64,000 nt of DNA from Candidatus Aerophobota bacterium (GTDB lineage: Bacteria; Aerophobota; Aerophobia; Aerophobales; JAGGXI01), in NCBI GenBank assembly GCA_021163155.1, contig JAGGXI010000061.1, forward strand, positions 1 to 64,000. Reading direction: 5' to 3'. A program made the position numbers and the translations under genes. Of the stretch, positions 16,275-29,774 are shown piece by piece (position 1 is the first letter of the stretch; the number at the start of each line of letters is the position of its first letter). The notes below the pieces were generated by a model that saw only the letters and a list, made by a program, of their open reading frames with translations, did no database searches and was not told the origin of the DNA.

Positions 16275-17405
16275 TTGAAGCAAAGGTTGTTTACGCCAGG
16301 GCCTACACCTCTTCCTGAAGAGGTAAGATTAAGCCAGGCAAAAGAGATTCTTCATCATAGAAGTAAGGAGTTTAGCGTAGTTTTTCAGGAGGTCCGCCAA
16401 GGATTAAAGTATATTTTCCAAACCGAAAATGAAGTTTTGCTTTTTACTGCTTCAGGAACGGGAGCTATGGAGGCAGTGATAGCTAATCTTTTTTCCTCAA
16501 AAGATAAAGTTCTTGCGATTAGAGGAGGTAAGTTTGGTGAAAGATGGGCAGATATTGCTAAAATTTTTGGTGTTGAGGCGATTCCTTTAGATATTGAGTG
16601 GGGAAGTACTGTAAATATACATTTAATAGAGAAAAAACTTGATGCGGATCCAAAAATAAAAGCGGTATTTACTCAATTGGTGGAGACATCTACAGGAGTA
16701 GCTTATGATATTCAAGGGATGGCAGAGATAGTTAAAAAGAGAGATGCTGTATTAATAGTAGATGCTGTGAGCGGTTTAGGTGCGCAACCTTTACTTGCCG
16801 ATGAATGGGGAGTAGATGTAGTAGTAGGAGCTTCTCAGAAAGCTTTAATGATTCCTCCTGGTTTGTCTTTTGTTAGTTTATCAACAAGGGCATGGAGATT
16901 AGTTGAAAATTCAGATCTTCCTAAGTATTATTGGGATTTTAAAAAGACTAAATTAACCCAGGAGAAAAATCAAACTCCTTATACTCCTGCTGTCTCCTTG
17001 ATTTGCGCTTTGAGAGAATCATTAAATTTGCTTAAGAAAGAAGGATGGGGAAATGTTATTAAACGACATGCTCAATTAGCTGAAGCCACTCGTAAAGCAG
17101 TTTTAGCTCTAGGATTGGAACTTTTTGGAGAAGCAAATTCTAATGTGGTTACCGCAATTAAAGTCCCTTTACGGGTTGATGAAAAGAATTTAAGGAAGAT
17201 AATGCGAGGTAAATACGGGGTTAATGTAGCCGGAGGGCAAGGAGAGTTATCAGGTAAGATCATCAGGATTGCTCATCTGGGATGGATGGATTTCTGCGAT
17301 ATAATAATGGCTATATCTTCTTTGGAGATGGCTCTTTGGGAACTTGGTTATCCTTTGAAATTAGGTAAAGGGGTAGCAGCTGCGGAGGAGGTACTAAAAG
17401 AATGA
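16275..17405 (+). CDS. Class V aminotransferase, serine-pyruvate/alanine-glyoxylate type
   Basis: PLP enzyme that moves amino groups between serine or alanine and pyruvate or glyoxylate; in many bacteria and archaea this type acts as the phosphoserine-pathway aminotransferase. The 376-aa protein begins [16 protein letters not shown] and has the GTGAMEA cofactor loop, [12 protein letters not shown] and the PLP lysine in GASQKALM (about residue 189). TTG 16275 is chosen because GGAAGGAG lies upstream; the open frame to 16206 lies inside rpmA. It overlaps serA by ATGA, so a serine-synthesis role is likely. Confidence 0.9.
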   Translation: MKQRLFTPGPTPLPEEVRLSQAKEILHHRSKEFSVVFQEVRQGLKYIFQTENEVLLFTASGTGAMEAVIANLFSSKDKVLAIRGGKFGERWADIAKIFGVEAIPLDIEWGSTVNIHLIEKKLDADPKIKAVFTQLVETSTGVAYDIQGMAEIVKKRDAVLIVDAVSGLGAQPLLADEWGVDVVVGASQKALMIPPGLSFVSLSTRAWRLVENSDLPKYYWDFKKTKLTQEKNQTPYTPAVSLICALRESLNLLKKEGWGNVIKRHAQLAEATRKAVLALGLELFGEANSNVVTAIKVPLRVDEKNLRKIMRGKYGVNVAGGQGELSGKIIRIAHLGWMDFCDIIMAISSLEMALWELGYPLKLGKGVAAAEEVLKE

Positions 17406-18985
17406 GGGTAAAGATACTGATAACTGACCCTTTGTCTAAAGAAGGAATAGAAAAATTAAAAGAGGAAGATGATTTCGAAATAAAGGAGGCTCTGGGATTA
17501 AAAGAGGAAGAATTAGTAGAAACTATCCCCGGATACAGCGCTTTAATTATAAGGAGCGGCACTAAAGTAACCAGGAGAGTTATAGATGCGGCTACTGACC
17601 TTAAATTGATTGGCAGGGCAGGGGTGGGCGTAGATAATGTAGATATAGATGCAGCTACAAGGAACGGAATAGTAGTTATGAATGCACCGGAGGGGAATAC
17701 TATCTCTGCTGCAGAGCATACTGTTTCTTTGCTCTTAGCTCTTTCCCGAAATATCCCTCAGGCTGACGCTTCTTTGAAGAAAAGAAAGTGGGAGCGAAAA
17801 AAATTTATGGGGACAGAGATTTCCGGAAAAGTTTTAGGTATAGTGGGATTAGGTAGAATTGGGAGAGAGGTAGCTAAAAGAGCTCAAGGTTTAGAGATGA
17901 AAGTTATAGCTTATGACCCTTTTATTTCTCAGAAGATGGCGGGAGAGATGGGAGTTACTCTTTTTGAATTAGAGGAGCTTTTGCCTCAAGTTGATTATCT
18001 TACTTTACATACGCCTCTCACCTCCAGAACAAAGAATTTAATTGGAGAAAGAGAGATTTCTCTTATGAAGAGTGGAGTAAGGATAATTAATTGTGCACGA
18101 GGGGGGATTATTGAGGAGAATGCTCTTTATCAGGCTCTTAAGAACGGTAAAGTTAAAGGAGCAGCGCTTGATGTTTTTGAAAAAGGGAAGCCTTTTGGTA
18201 GTCCTCTATTAGAATTAGATTCAGTAATTCTTACTCCTCATCTTGGAGCTTCTACAGAAGAAGCTCAAAAGAAGGTATCTCTAGATATAGCCCTGCAAAT
18301 TATAGATGCTCTTAAAGGAAAGGAAGTTAGAAATGCTGTTAACATCCCTGTTATTTCTTCTCAACTTCGAAGAAAGATAGGTTCCTATCTTTCTCTCTGT
18401 GAAAGGATGGGAGAGTTAGAAGCGCAGTTAGTTGAAGGTCATCCTAAAGAAATAAGAATTTCTTATAGTGGCCAATTGGCTAATTTTGACCTTAAGATAC
18501 TTACCGCCACTTTAATTAAAGGATTATTGAGTTTCGATTTGCATGAAGCAGTTAATTATGTTAACGCCCCTGTTTTAGCTAAAGAGAGAGGTATAGAAGT
18601 TGTAGAGACAAAAAAATCTAAAGAAGAGAGATTTGCCAATCTTATTTCTGTAAGTTTAATTACTAATAAGCAAGAGAAACTTATTGAGGGGACTGTTTTT
18701 GAGGAAGAGCCTCATATAGTAAAAATAGATGATTATTCCTTGGATTTTATCCCCGAAGGGTATCTGCTGATTTGTGCCAATATTGATAAACCTGGAGCTG
18801 TGGGAAAAATAGCCACTGTATTGGGGAAACATCAGATTAATATAGGAGGACTGGGAATGAGCAGAAAAGGTCCTGGAGGCAAGAATGTCTCTGTATATAT
18901 TTTGGATACTCCTCCTCCTCCAGAGGCGTTGAGGGAACTTTCGAGAATAGAAGAAGTACTGGAAGTAAAGTTAGTGAATCTTTAA
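17402..18985 (+). CDS. serA: D-3-phosphoglycerate dehydrogenase SerA
   Basis: First enzyme of serine synthesis, oxidising 3-phosphoglycerate with NAD. The 527-aa long form has the substrate domain, the Rossmann motif [11 protein letters not shown] (about residues 148-158), the catalytic Arg ([10 protein letters not shown]), Glu and His ([12 protein letters not shown]), an intervening ASB domain (about 320-450) and a C-terminal ACT domain (from [19 protein letters not shown]) that binds serine in feedback-controlled homologues. It overlaps the aminotransferase gene by 4 bp, forming a two-gene serine module. Confidence 0.96.
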   Translation: MRVKILITDPLSKEGIEKLKEEDDFEIKEALGLKEEELVETIPGYSALIIRSGTKVTRRVIDAATDLKLIGRAGVGVDNVDIDAATRNGIVVMNAPEGNTISAAEHTVSLLLALSRNIPQADASLKKRKWERKKFMGTEISGKVLGIVGLGRIGREVAKRAQGLEMKVIAYDPFISQKMAGEMGVTLFELEELLPQVDYLTLHTPLTSRTKNLIGEREISLMKSGVRIINCARGGIIEENALYQALKNGKVKGAALDVFEKGKPFGSPLLELDSVILTPHLGASTEEAQKKVSLDIALQIIDALKGKEVRNAVNIPVISSQLRRKIGSYLSLCERMGELEAQLVEGHPKEIRISYSGQLANFDLKILTATLIKGLLSFDLHEAVNYVNAPVLAKERGIEVVETKKSKEERFANLISVSLITNKQEKLIEGTVFEEEPHIVKIDDYSLDFIPEGYLLICANIDKPGAVGKIATVLGKHQINIGGLGMSRKGPGGKNVSVYILDTPPPPEALRELSRIEEVLEVKLVNL

Positions 18986-19012
18986 TCAATTGAGAGGAAT
19001 AAAGAGTAATTA

Positions 19013-21642
<2,630 letters not shown>

Positions 21643-21654
21643 AAGTTAAAGGAA

Positions 21655-21945
21655 AAGGGATACCGGTAGCCGCAGGCTTTAGCCTGCGTAAAAGCAGGAT
21701 TAGAGGGAAAAATAGGATTAGAGGATTTAAGGATTAGAGGATTAAAGAGAAAGAGATACCGGTAGCCGCAGGCTTTAGCCTGCGTAAAAGTAGGAGCAAA
21801 AGGAAAAATAGGATTAGAGGATTAGAGGATTAGAGGGAAAACCAAGAAAAAACAGAAACAAAAAAAATAGGATTAAAGGATTAGAGAGAAAGGGATACCG
21901 GTAGCCGCAGGCTTTAGCCTGCGTAAAAGCAGGATTAAAGGGGAC
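21655..21945 (+). repeat. Family A / octamer repeat cluster between purA and clpC
   Basis: Three family A hairpins at 21665-21688, 21761-21784 and 21900-21923, all on the plus strand, are separated by GGATTARA octamers and GGGAAAA spacers. The first two are nearly identical including the preceding GATACC. No gene is seen in 21643-22074. The last 120 bp of the gap is AT-rich and probably holds the clpC promoter. Confidence 0.88.
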
Positions 21946-22074
21946 TGTGCGTTGAAGTAGGTTAAAAATACAGGAGGAGAAGTTCTTAAATAACCTTATT
22001 TATAGCAAAACGCAGGCTCTGGTTCAAAAAAAACAAGGTATTTTTGAAAGTATTGTAAAAGAGAGGTGATTAAA

Positions 22075-24531
22075 ATGTTTAATAGATTTACTGAGAGAGC
22101 AAGACGTGTAATCTTATTATCTCGGGAAGAAGCTAAAAGATTGGGTCATGATTATTTAGGTACTGAGCATATTTTATTAGGTTTAATTCGAGAGGGAGAA
22201 GGAGTAGGGGCGGTAGCTTTGCAGAATTTAGGAATAGATTTATCTCAGGTTCGCACAGAGGTAGAAAAGGCTGTAGGTAGGGGGGGAGGCATTCTATTTT
22301 TAGGGCAGATACCTTTTACACCTCGTGCAAAAAAAGTGTTAGAGCTGGCAGTAGCAGAGGCTAAAGAGATGGGGCATAATTATGTAGGTACTGAGCATAT
22401 TTTATTAGGTTTAATTCGAGAGGGAGAAGGAGTAGCCGCTCAAATCCTTACTAATTTAGAAGCAGATTTGCATAAAGTGAGGGAGGAAGTACATAATCTT
22501 TTGGATGAGAAGGTATCTCCTCAGAAAGTAGTGGAGCATACTAATACTCCTACTCTCGATAGATTTGGGCGTGATTTAACTCAATTGGCTAAAAATGGAG
22601 AATTAGACCCTGTAATAGATAGAGAAAAAGAGATAGAACGGGTAATTCAGATTCTCTCTCGGCGAACCAAGAATAATCCTGTACTAATAGGAGAGGCAGG
22701 TGTAGGTAAGACAGCTATTGCCGAAGGGATAGCTCAAAAGATTGCTAAAGGATCTTTCCCTGAGCCTTTGCTAAATAAACGTCTGGTAACTGTTGAATTA
22801 GGAGGAATAGTAGCAGGAACTAAGTATAGAGGGGAATTTGAGAAAAGGATGGAGAAGATTTTAAATGAGATCAGAAAATCCAAAAATATAATCCTTTTTA
22901 TAGATGAGGTGCATACTTTGGTAGGAGCAGGAGCAGCTGAGGGAGCTATAGATGCTTCCAGTATTCTTAAGCCGGCTTTAGCAAGAGGAGAACTACAATG
23001 TATCGGGGCAACTACTTTAAATGAGTATAGAAAATATATTGAGCGAGATGAAGCACTGGAAAGAAGATTTCAACCTGTGATTATAAAGGAACCCACAGTT
23101 AATGAGACTATAGAAATTTTGAAGGGCTTAAGAGATAAATATGAGGCTTTTCATAGAGTCAAAATAATTGATGAGGCTTTGATATCAGCGGTTAGGCTCT
23201 CTAATAGATATATTCAAGATAGATATCTTCCTGATAAAGCTATTGATGTAGTCGATGAGGCAGCAGCACGGGTAAGATTACGAAGTAACACTCGTCCTCA
23301 GGGACTTAAGAAAATAGAGGCAGAGTTAGAACATTTAAGAAAAGAGAAAGAATCAGCGATTAAGATGCAAGAATTTGAAAAGGCTGCGGGATTAAGGGAT
23401 AAGGAGAAGGGTTTAAAGCAGGCTTTAACTAAAGAGAAGAATGAATGGGAAACAAATAAGGGAAAAGGAAACATAAAAGAGGAGGTAACAGAAAAAGATA
23501 TAGCTTATATTGTTTCTAGCTGGACTAATATTCCACTTCGTGACTTGACAGAAGAAGAGTCTAAGAAGTTGCTCCGAATGGAGGAGGTTTTACACCAGAG
23601 GATAGTAGGGCAGGAAGAATCTATAAAAGCAGTCTCTCAAGCTATTCGACGAGCTCGAGCTGGAGTAAAGAATATCAAAAGACCAATCGGAGCTTTTATC
23701 TTCCTTGGCCCTACAGGGGTAGGTAAGACAGAGCTAGCTAAAAGTTTAGCTGAATTTCTCTTCGGTGACGAAGATGCTATGATTCGTCTGGATATGTCTG
23801 AATATATGGAAAAGTTTACTGTTTCCCGACTTACAGGTGCTCCTCCTGGTTATGTTGGGTATGAAGAAGGAGGAGAATTGACAGAAAAAGTGAGACGTCG
23901 TCCTTATTCAGTAATCCTTCTGGATGAGATAGAAAAAGCACACCCTGATGTTTTTAATATCCTTCTTCAAATTATGGAAAACGGAAGGTTATCTGACAAT
24001 TTAGGACATACAGTAGATTTTAGGAATGCAGTCTTAATTATGACTTCTAATTTAGGTGCAGAACAGATTATTAGCGGAGCTAATGTAGGATTTCAAACTG
24101 ACAAAGAGAGAAGGTTATCCTATGAAGAGATGAAAAGTAGGGTCCTTTCGGAATTAAAGCGCCATTTTCGTCCAGAGTTTCTGAACCGTTTAGATGAAGT
24201 AATTGTCTTTCATGCTTTAACTAATGAAGAAATAAAAAAGATTGTTGATTTGATATTAAAGGAAGAAAAAAAGTTATTAGAAGAAAAGGAGATATTTTTA
24301 GAGGTTACTGATAAAGCAAAGGATTTAATTGCTAAAGAAGGATATGACCCAGATTTTGGAGCGCGTCCTCTTCGCAGAGCTATTCAAAGGCTAATCGAAG
24401 ACCCTCTTTCAGAAGAAATTTTAAAAGGTAAATTTAAAGAAGGAGATAATATAATGGTAGACATAAAGGATGGAGATATTGTCTTTAGCAAGAAGAAAAA
24501 ATTAGCGCAAAAAAGTGTTAATCGTAAGTAG
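22075..24531 (+). CDS. clpC: ATP-dependent Clp protease ATPase subunit ClpC
   Basis: AAA+ unfoldase feeding ClpP. The 818-aa protein has two N-terminal Clp-N repeats (each with [13 protein letters not shown]-like motifs, residues 1-145), D1 with Walker [10 protein letters not shown] (about 206), a UVR motif ([13 protein letters not shown], about 435-447) that marks ClpC rather than ClpB or ClpA, and D2 with GPTGVGKTE (about 545). ATG 22075 is chosen for its GAGAGGTG site; the frame extends 3 codons upstream to GTG. No ctsR or mcsAB genes lie nearby, so CtsR-type control is not evident. Confidence 0.96.
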   Translation: MFNRFTERARRVILLSREEAKRLGHDYLGTEHILLGLIREGEGVGAVALQNLGIDLSQVRTEVEKAVGRGGGILFLGQIPFTPRAKKVLELAVAEAKEMGHNYVGTEHILLGLIREGEGVAAQILTNLEADLHKVREEVHNLLDEKVSPQKVVEHTNTPTLDRFGRDLTQLAKNGELDPVIDREKEIERVIQILSRRTKNNPVLIGEAGVGKTAIAEGIAQKIAKGSFPEPLLNKRLVTVELGGIVAGTKYRGEFEKRMEKILNEIRKSKNIILFIDEVHTLVGAGAAEGAIDASSILKPALARGELQCIGATTLNEYRKYIERDEALERRFQPVIIKEPTVNETIEILKGLRDKYEAFHRVKIIDEALISAVRLSNRYIQDRYLPDKAIDVVDEAAARVRLRSNTRPQGLKKIEAELEHLRKEKESAIKMQEFEKAAGLRDKEKGLKQALTKEKNEWETNKGKGNIKEEVTEKDIAYIVSSWTNIPLRDLTEEESKKLLRMEEVLHQRIVGQEESIKAVSQAIRRARAGVKNIKRPIGAFIFLGPTGVGKTELAKSLAEFLFGDEDAMIRLDMSEYMEKFTVSRLTGAPPGYVGYEEGGELTEKVRRRPYSVILLDEIEKAHPDVFNILLQIMENGRLSDNLGHTVDFRNAVLIMTSNLGAEQIISGANVGFQTDKERRLSYEEMKSRVLSELKRHFRPEFLNRLDEVIVFHALTNEEIKKIVDLILKEEKKLLEEKEIFLEVTDKAKDLIAKEGYDPDFGARPLRRAIQRLIEDPLSEEILKGKFKEGDNIMVDIKDGDIVFSKKKKLAQKSVNRK

Positions 24532-24842
24532 TGTATAGTGAATAGGTATTAGACAAACTTTTTGATACTATTTCTTGTAGTTCCTTCACCTATATTTGAA
24601 GGTATTGAGAGGAGTAGCTCTTCTCATTATTTTTATGCATTAGCATTTAACTCATATCCCATTTTGCTTAATTCTTTAGAAAGAGACCTCTGAAAAATCT
24701 CCAGAGGTCTCTGATTACACAGATTTTTAAAATGATTATACTGATTTAGTAAGAATAATTGTAACTATTCAGCCTGTTCAATTATAGTAATACAAATAAA
24801 CCTGGGGCTAATTGGCTGTTTAGTGTGTAGAAAGGTTGCTAA
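24532..24842. repeat. Intergenic spacer with family E hairpin
   Basis: A perfect 11-bp hairpin AGAGACCTCTG ... CAGAGGTCTCT (24683-24713) is followed by GATTACACAGATTTTTAAAA, as at 2485-2552. A TAGTGAATAG-type motif follows the clpC stop (24532-24547). The hairpin may end clpC transcription, although no clear T-run follows. No gene is seen. Confidence 0.65.
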
Positions 24843-26813
24843 ATGATGATAAATAAGAGGATATTTCTCCTTTATAATTTTAAAGAGGGGCTTTTTATTA
24901 AGAAGATAATAGGATTGATTGCTTTCTCTGTTTTAATCTTTGCTTCTTTGAACTCGATAGCTCATGCTTCCTCTATTATCACAGATATTCAAATAAAGGG
25001 AAATCAACATATTAAAGATAGTAAGATTAAAAAGATTATTAAAAGTAAAGTAGGCAAGGGTTTTTCGGAAACAAAGATAAAGGAAGATATGCAAGCTATC
25101 TATGATATAGGTTGCTTTTCCACCATTAAAGTTCTGAGGGAGAATACAGAAGGAGGGATGATACTGATATTTGAGGTTAAAGAAAATAAAGAGATTACTC
25201 AAATTGAGTTTAAAGGGGGAGAAGACAATATAAGCAAAGTAAAAAAACTAATCACTTTTAAAAAGGGACAGTTATGGAACTTTAAAAAAGTAAAGAAAAG
25301 CAAAGAAAAGATTTTGAAATTTTATCAAGAGAAAGGATTTTTCGCTGTTTCAGTAGATATCTCTCAAAATGGCTTAGGAGAAAACAAGTGTAAAGCTATT
25401 ATTAATATTAAGCCAGGCAGAAAGTTTTTTATTTCAGAAGTTAAAATAGAGGGGAATAAGATTTTAAATAGACAAAGCATTATGGAAGAGCTACAAATAA
25501 AGAAAAATGGACTTTTTATTCCTGACCAGCTTAATAAGGGAATAAAGAGAGTGCGAAATATATACGGAGAAAAGGGATATATTTACGCTCGTATTAAACA
25601 TGATTTAGAAGTTAACCGGGAGAAAAATAGGGTAAAAGTTATTATTAATATAGAGGAAAATATTTTAGTAAGAGTAGGAGAGATTAAATTAAAAAGAGAT
25701 AATATATCTTCTAAAGAAAGGATATTAAAACACACTTTTTTATTGAAAAAAGGAGATATATTTAATACAAAGAAAATCCAAGAAAGTTGGCGTAGACTTT
25801 ATAATCTTGGCTTCTTTGAAAAAGTGGAAATTAAACCTGTCCCTACTTCTTCTCCGGCTATAATAGATTTGGTGGTTGAAGTAAAAGAGATAGAGAGAAA
25901 AGGAGAGTTAATTTTAGGGGTAGGTTATAGTGCTAATTCTGGATGGGGTGGAAATATACAAATATCAAAAGATAATCTCTGGGGAGAGGGAAAAAAGATA
26001 GGGATTGACTGGAATTTTGGAGAAAAGAGAAGTAGTTATGATATGGATTATCTGGATAGATGGTGGCAAGATACTTCTAATAGCGTTCGCATTAACCTTT
26101 ATAATAAACTGCACACCTATGAAGATTATGAGAAGGGAGAGATGGGAGGAAGGCTAATTTTGGGATTCCCAGCAGGAAAATATACTCAGTTTTTTTTAAA
26201 TTTCAAAAATGATAATGTAAAGATTACAAAAACAGGAAACTCTTTACCAGAAGGACTTGAAGAGGGGGTAAAGCTTAGAAGAATTTTAGGTCTTATGTTG
26301 CAGAAAGATACGCGGGTAAGAGATGAGGTTTTTAATTCTTATAAAGGTTCTTATACCTCTTTTTCTTTAGAGAAAAGCGGGGACTTTTTAGGAGGAGATA
26401 TTAAGTTTGTTAGTTATGGAGCTGAGTGGAGAGGATATTTTCGAAAAGGTAGCCTTTGGAAGTTCCCTATCTTAGCTTGCCGTTTACAGGGAAAATTAGG
26501 CGAGAACCTCCCGTATACAGAAAAATTCAGTATGGGTGGTCAGGAGAGTTTAAGGGGATATAAATACGGTGAGTTTGAGGGAGATAAGTTACTTCTTGGA
26601 AATCTGGAGTTAAGGATTCCTGTAGGTAAAGATTTTACATTTTTGCTATTTGTCGATAGTGGAAGAATGTGGGATAGAGATTTAAAATTTTTTAAAACAG
26701 GTTGGGGGCTTGGGCTGAAAGTTAAGAGTCCTTTGGGTCTTATCCGTATGGATTATGGAATAGGGGAAGATAATAGAGGAAGATTTTACTTTGGAATAGG
26801 GGAGGGATTTTAG
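24843..26813 (+). CDS. bamA: Outer-membrane assembly factor BamA/Omp85
   Basis: Central beta-barrel of the BAM machine that folds outer-membrane proteins. Residues about 20-43 form a signal peptide ending AHA. The POTRA region (about 45-350, probably four units, shorter than the five of E. coli) has repeated G-N-x-x-I/V patterns (IKGNQHIKDSKI, IEGNKILNRQSI). The C-terminal half is the barrel, with FSMGGQESLRGYKYGEF (the conserved RGY lid motif) near residue 560-576. The 656-aa length is short for BamA. It is strong evidence for an outer membrane. rsmD follows after 13 bp. Confidence 0.92.
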   Translation: MMINKRIFLLYNFKEGLFIKKIIGLIAFSVLIFASLNSIAHASSIITDIQIKGNQHIKDSKIKKIIKSKVGKGFSETKIKEDMQAIYDIGCFSTIKVLRENTEGGMILIFEVKENKEITQIEFKGGEDNISKVKKLITFKKGQLWNFKKVKKSKEKILKFYQEKGFFAVSVDISQNGLGENKCKAIINIKPGRKFFISEVKIEGNKILNRQSIMEELQIKKNGLFIPDQLNKGIKRVRNIYGEKGYIYARIKHDLEVNREKNRVKVIINIEENILVRVGEIKLKRDNISSKERILKHTFLLKKGDIFNTKKIQESWRRLYNLGFFEKVEIKPVPTSSPAIIDLVVEVKEIERKGELILGVGYSANSGWGGNIQISKDNLWGEGKKIGIDWNFGEKRSSYDMDYLDRWWQDTSNSVRINLYNKLHTYEDYEKGEMGGRLILGFPAGKYTQFFLNFKNDNVKITKTGNSLPEGLEEGVKLRRILGLMLQKDTRVRDEVFNSYKGSYTSFSLEKSGDFLGGDIKFVSYGAEWRGYFRKGSLWKFPILACRLQGKLGENLPYTEKFSMGGQESLRGYKYGEFEGDKLLLGNLELRIPVGKDFTFLLFVDSGRMWDRDLKFFKTGWGLGLKVKSPLGLIRMDYGIGEDNRGRFYFGIGEGF

Positions 26814-26826
26814 TGGAAGGAGAGTA

Positions 26827-27369
26827 ATGAGAATTACAGGAGGGACAGCTAAAGGCAGACAGATAAAGTCTCCGAGAAGTAGTTGGGTACGGCCTCTTCT
26901 TTCTCGGATAAGAAAATCACTTTTTGATATTTTAGGAGAGAAAATTAAGGGAAGTAGATTTTTAGACCTTTACGCAGGGTCGGGAGCAGTGGGTATTGAA
27001 GCACTGAGCAGAAGAGCAAAGGAGGTAGTTTTTGTGGAGAAGAGTGCTGCTTGTGTAAGAACAATAAAGGAGAATCTTTTTATTTGTGATTTTTATTCCT
27101 TCTCTACAATCTGGCAAAAGGATGTGCTCTCTTTCCTCCCTTTTCTTCTTGATGAAGAAAAATTTGACTTTATTTTTATTGCTCCTCCTTATTATAAAAA
27201 TTTACAAAATAGAACTTTAGATATATTGGAGGAGAAAGATTTAAATAAGACTGAAATTATAGTGCAGTATTCGTCTCGAGAAAAGCTTAACTTTATTCGA
27301 AAAAATATTAAAATAGAAAAAGAGAGAAAATACGGAGATACAATTTTAGCTTTTGGCCTCAGATCTTGA
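26827..27369 (+). CDS. rsmD: RsmD-family 16S rRNA (guanine-N2)-methyltransferase
   Basis: Methylates G966 of 16S rRNA in E. coli. The 180-aa protein begins MRITGGTAKGRQIKSP, followed by the family's RP-x-RIRKSLFDIL segment and SAM motif FLDLYAGSGAVGIEALSR. The catalytic motif IV is IAPPYY instead of the common DPPY/F. A similar change exists, as far as I recall, in some other RsmD lineages, so activity is not excluded. The operon is bamA-rsmD. About 219 bp without a gene follow before uvrC. Confidence 0.9.
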   Translation: MRITGGTAKGRQIKSPRSSWVRPLLSRIRKSLFDILGEKIKGSRFLDLYAGSGAVGIEALSRRAKEVVFVEKSAACVRTIKENLFICDFYSFSTIWQKDVLSFLPFLLDEEKFDFIFIAPPYYKNLQNRTLDILEEKDLNKTEIIVQYSSREKLNFIRKNIKIEKERKYGDTILAFGLRS

Positions 27370-27588
27370 TCATTATAGCTGGTAAAGAGCAAATGAACAA
27401 AATCAAGAGTAACTTAATACTCTTTTACTATACCAGATTGCGCAGGAGAGACGTAGTTTGAAGTTTGCAACTGCCGATATTAGAATAATAGAAATCTTTA
27501 CCTATTTGCTATTGCGAGGATTGTCCTAATCACAAGCAAAGGAACTCAATGAAGCAGTCTTACGTCTGCTTTCATTAAGTTCGCAGTA

Positions 27589-29421
27589 ATGGAGAATAGG
27601 AAAGTATTGATGAAGTTAAACTATAACGGCGGTAATAATAAGCTAAGCTTGGAAGAAAAAATAAGGCAATTGCCGGATAAAGCAGGTGTATATATTTTAA
27701 AAAACGAAAGGAGGGATGTTCTTTATGTAGGTAAGGCGCTCTCTCTAAAAAAGAGGGTTTGTTCTTATTTTCAAAAAGGAATTACCTCTCCTAGAATAAG
27801 TTCTCTTAGGTCACGTATTTCGGATTTTGAATGGCTAGTCACCGATTCCGAGGCAGAAGCTTTTTTATTAGAGTCTAATCTAATAAAACATTATCATCCC
27901 CGTTATAATATTCGTCTTCGCGATGATAAATCTTATCCTTATATTAAGCTTACTACTTGTGAGCCTTTTCCTCGTCTTTTTTTGACTCGAAATCCTAAGG
28001 AAGATGGTTCCCGATATTTTGGCCCTTATACTGATGTGAAAGCAGCCAGGAAAATCATCTCTCTCCTTCACCGTTTTTTCCCTTTAAGAAGATGTAAAGG
28101 AAAATTTAAAGTTAGATCAAGGCCCTGTCTTAATTATTACATAAAGGAGTGTGGTGCTCCCTGTGTGGGAAAAATTAGCCAAGATGATTATTTGCTATTA
28201 GTAAAAGAGGTTTCCCTTTTTCTTCAAGGGCATTATAAGGTTTTGTTATCCAGACTAAAAAAAGAGATGTTACAGGTTTCTCAAAAGGAAGAATTTGAAA
28301 AGGCAGCAAAGATAAGAGATTGCATCAGGGGAATTCAACGAATTAGCCAAACTCAAAAAGTGACCTCTTTCCCAGGAAAAGATAGGGATTTAATTACTTT
28401 TGCTTCAAAGGGAGAAAAGGTATGTATTTTAGTTTTTCTTATCCGCGAAGGGAAAATTATAGACAAGAAACATTTCTTTCTTACAAGAGGGGGAAAAGTT
28501 AAAGATGAGGAGATGTTATCTTTTTTTATCCGACATTATTATGCTAAAACTTCTTTTATCCCTCAGGATATTCTTATACAAAGTGAGATAAAAGATTTTA
28601 GTAAAATAACTGAATGGTTTCTCCGGAAAAGAGGGAAAAAAGTTAAACTAACATTTCCCAAAAGAGGAGAGAAAGCAAGGTTAGTGGAATTAGCAAAGAA
28701 AAATGCTCTCTTTGTTTTAAAACAAGAAAGGGAAAAGAATAAAGAAAAAGCTTTGTCTGAACTTAAACAATATTTAAATTTAAAAGAGAAACCTTTACGA
28801 ATAGAAGGATTTGATATTTCCAATATTCAAGGCAGGATTGCCACAGGCTCAGCAGTAGTATTTAAGGAAGGTAAAGCTGAAAAAAGTGAGTATAGAAGGT
28901 TTAAGATTAAGAGTGTGAAAGGGGCGGATGATTTTGCCATGCTTTCTGAAGTAATTGGTCGTCGTTATCGAAGATTGGCAAAGGAAGGACTTTCTCTTCC
29001 TCAATTGATTTTAGTAGATGGGGGAAAAGGGCAGGTATCTTCTTGCATAAAAGTGCTTAAGGAATTAAATTTGCAGCATATTCCCCTAATTGGTTTAGCA
29101 AAGGAGTTAGAAGAGATTTATCTTCCCTATCAATCTTTTCCTCTGAATATTCCCAGGGATTCGGCTGCTTTAAAACTATTACAAGAGATTAGAGATGAAG
29201 CTCATCGATTTGCTTGGTCTTATCATATAAAGAGACGGGGAAAAAAAATTAAAGGTTCTTCTCTTGATGCTATTCCTGGAATTGGAGAGAAGACCAAGAA
29301 ACTCCTTTTAGCTCATTTTAAATCTGTTAGTCAGATGAAAAATGTAGATGAACTTAAAATGATTCCTGGAATTGGAGAGAAGACTTCAAAGAAGATACTT
29401 GAATATTTAAATGAGGAATAG
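27589..29421 (+). CDS. uvrC: Excinuclease ABC subunit C
   Basis: Makes both incisions in nucleotide excision repair. The 610-aa protein has the GIY-YIG nuclease domain (GVYILKNERRDVLYVGKA, about residues 34-51), a Cys cluster region (RRCKGKFK...CLNYYIKECGAPC), a UVR motif (EEFEKAAKIRDCI, about 235-247), an RNase H-like domain (IEGFDISNIQG, LVDGGKGQ) and two C-terminal helix-hairpin-helix repeats (each with IPGIGEKT). ATG 27610 is an alternative start 7 codons in. No close operon partner. Confidence 0.96.
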   Translation: MENRKVLMKLNYNGGNNKLSLEEKIRQLPDKAGVYILKNERRDVLYVGKALSLKKRVCSYFQKGITSPRISSLRSRISDFEWLVTDSEAEAFLLESNLIKHYHPRYNIRLRDDKSYPYIKLTTCEPFPRLFLTRNPKEDGSRYFGPYTDVKAARKIISLLHRFFPLRRCKGKFKVRSRPCLNYYIKECGAPCVGKISQDDYLLLVKEVSLFLQGHYKVLLSRLKKEMLQVSQKEEFEKAAKIRDCIRGIQRISQTQKVTSFPGKDRDLITFASKGEKVCILVFLIREGKIIDKKHFFLTRGGKVKDEEMLSFFIRHYYAKTSFIPQDILIQSEIKDFSKITEWFLRKRGKKVKLTFPKRGEKARLVELAKKNALFVLKQEREKNKEKALSELKQYLNLKEKPLRIEGFDISNIQGRIATGSAVVFKEGKAEKSEYRRFKIKSVKGADDFAMLSEVIGRRYRRLAKEGLSLPQLILVDGGKGQVSSCIKVLKELNLQHIPLIGLAKELEEIYLPYQSFPLNIPRDSAALKLLQEIRDEAHRFAWSYHIKRRGKKIKGSSLDAIPGIGEKTKKLLLAHFKSVSQMKNVDELKMIPGIGEKTSKKILEYLNEE

Positions 29422-29539
29422 AATTCAGTATTCAGGAGTCAGAATCCAGAAGGAGGAATAGGAGTCAATGGGATTTTCCCCATACAATTAAGTCTGCAAA
29501 AGATTTAGTCCGTGTTTTTCATTTTGAATTCTTAACTTA

Positions 29540-29765
29540 AACCCAGATTCGGCAAACTGTTAGAGTGCCTGGCCTGGGTAGGGGAGGCTTTAGCCTCCCA
29601 ATAGCCTCTAACTCTTGTTTTGCAAAGGGCGACTGAACTCGCCCCTACCCAAAAAAGAAAAAATATTTTTTGCTCCTAAAAAATTTAGTTTTCATGAAGA
29701 TTAGACTCAGAACAATATTCCAGGAGAAACTTAATGGTCATTATTCAAATTGCCGAATCCGGGTT
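29540..29765 (+). mobile_element. MITE-like element, family F, copy 2 (226 bp, best preserved)
   Basis: Ends are AACCCAGATTCGGCAAACTG and CAAATTGCCGAATCCGGGTT, near-perfect terminal inverted repeats. The flanks read TTAA before and TAAA after, allowing a TA or TTA target duplication. The centre is a family B pair: GGGTAGGGG (29576-29584) with an AGGCTTTAGCCT hairpin, then GGGCGACTGAACTCGCCCC ending CTACCC (to about 29649). There is no coding capacity. It lies between uvrC and ogt, and an open frame of ogt runs into it. Confidence 0.82.
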
Positions 29766-29774
29766 AAAATAAAA

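Noticed and set aside
29670-29774. Longer N-terminus for ogt
   Set aside because: Those codons lie mostly within the family F MITE and do not resemble methyltransferase sequence.
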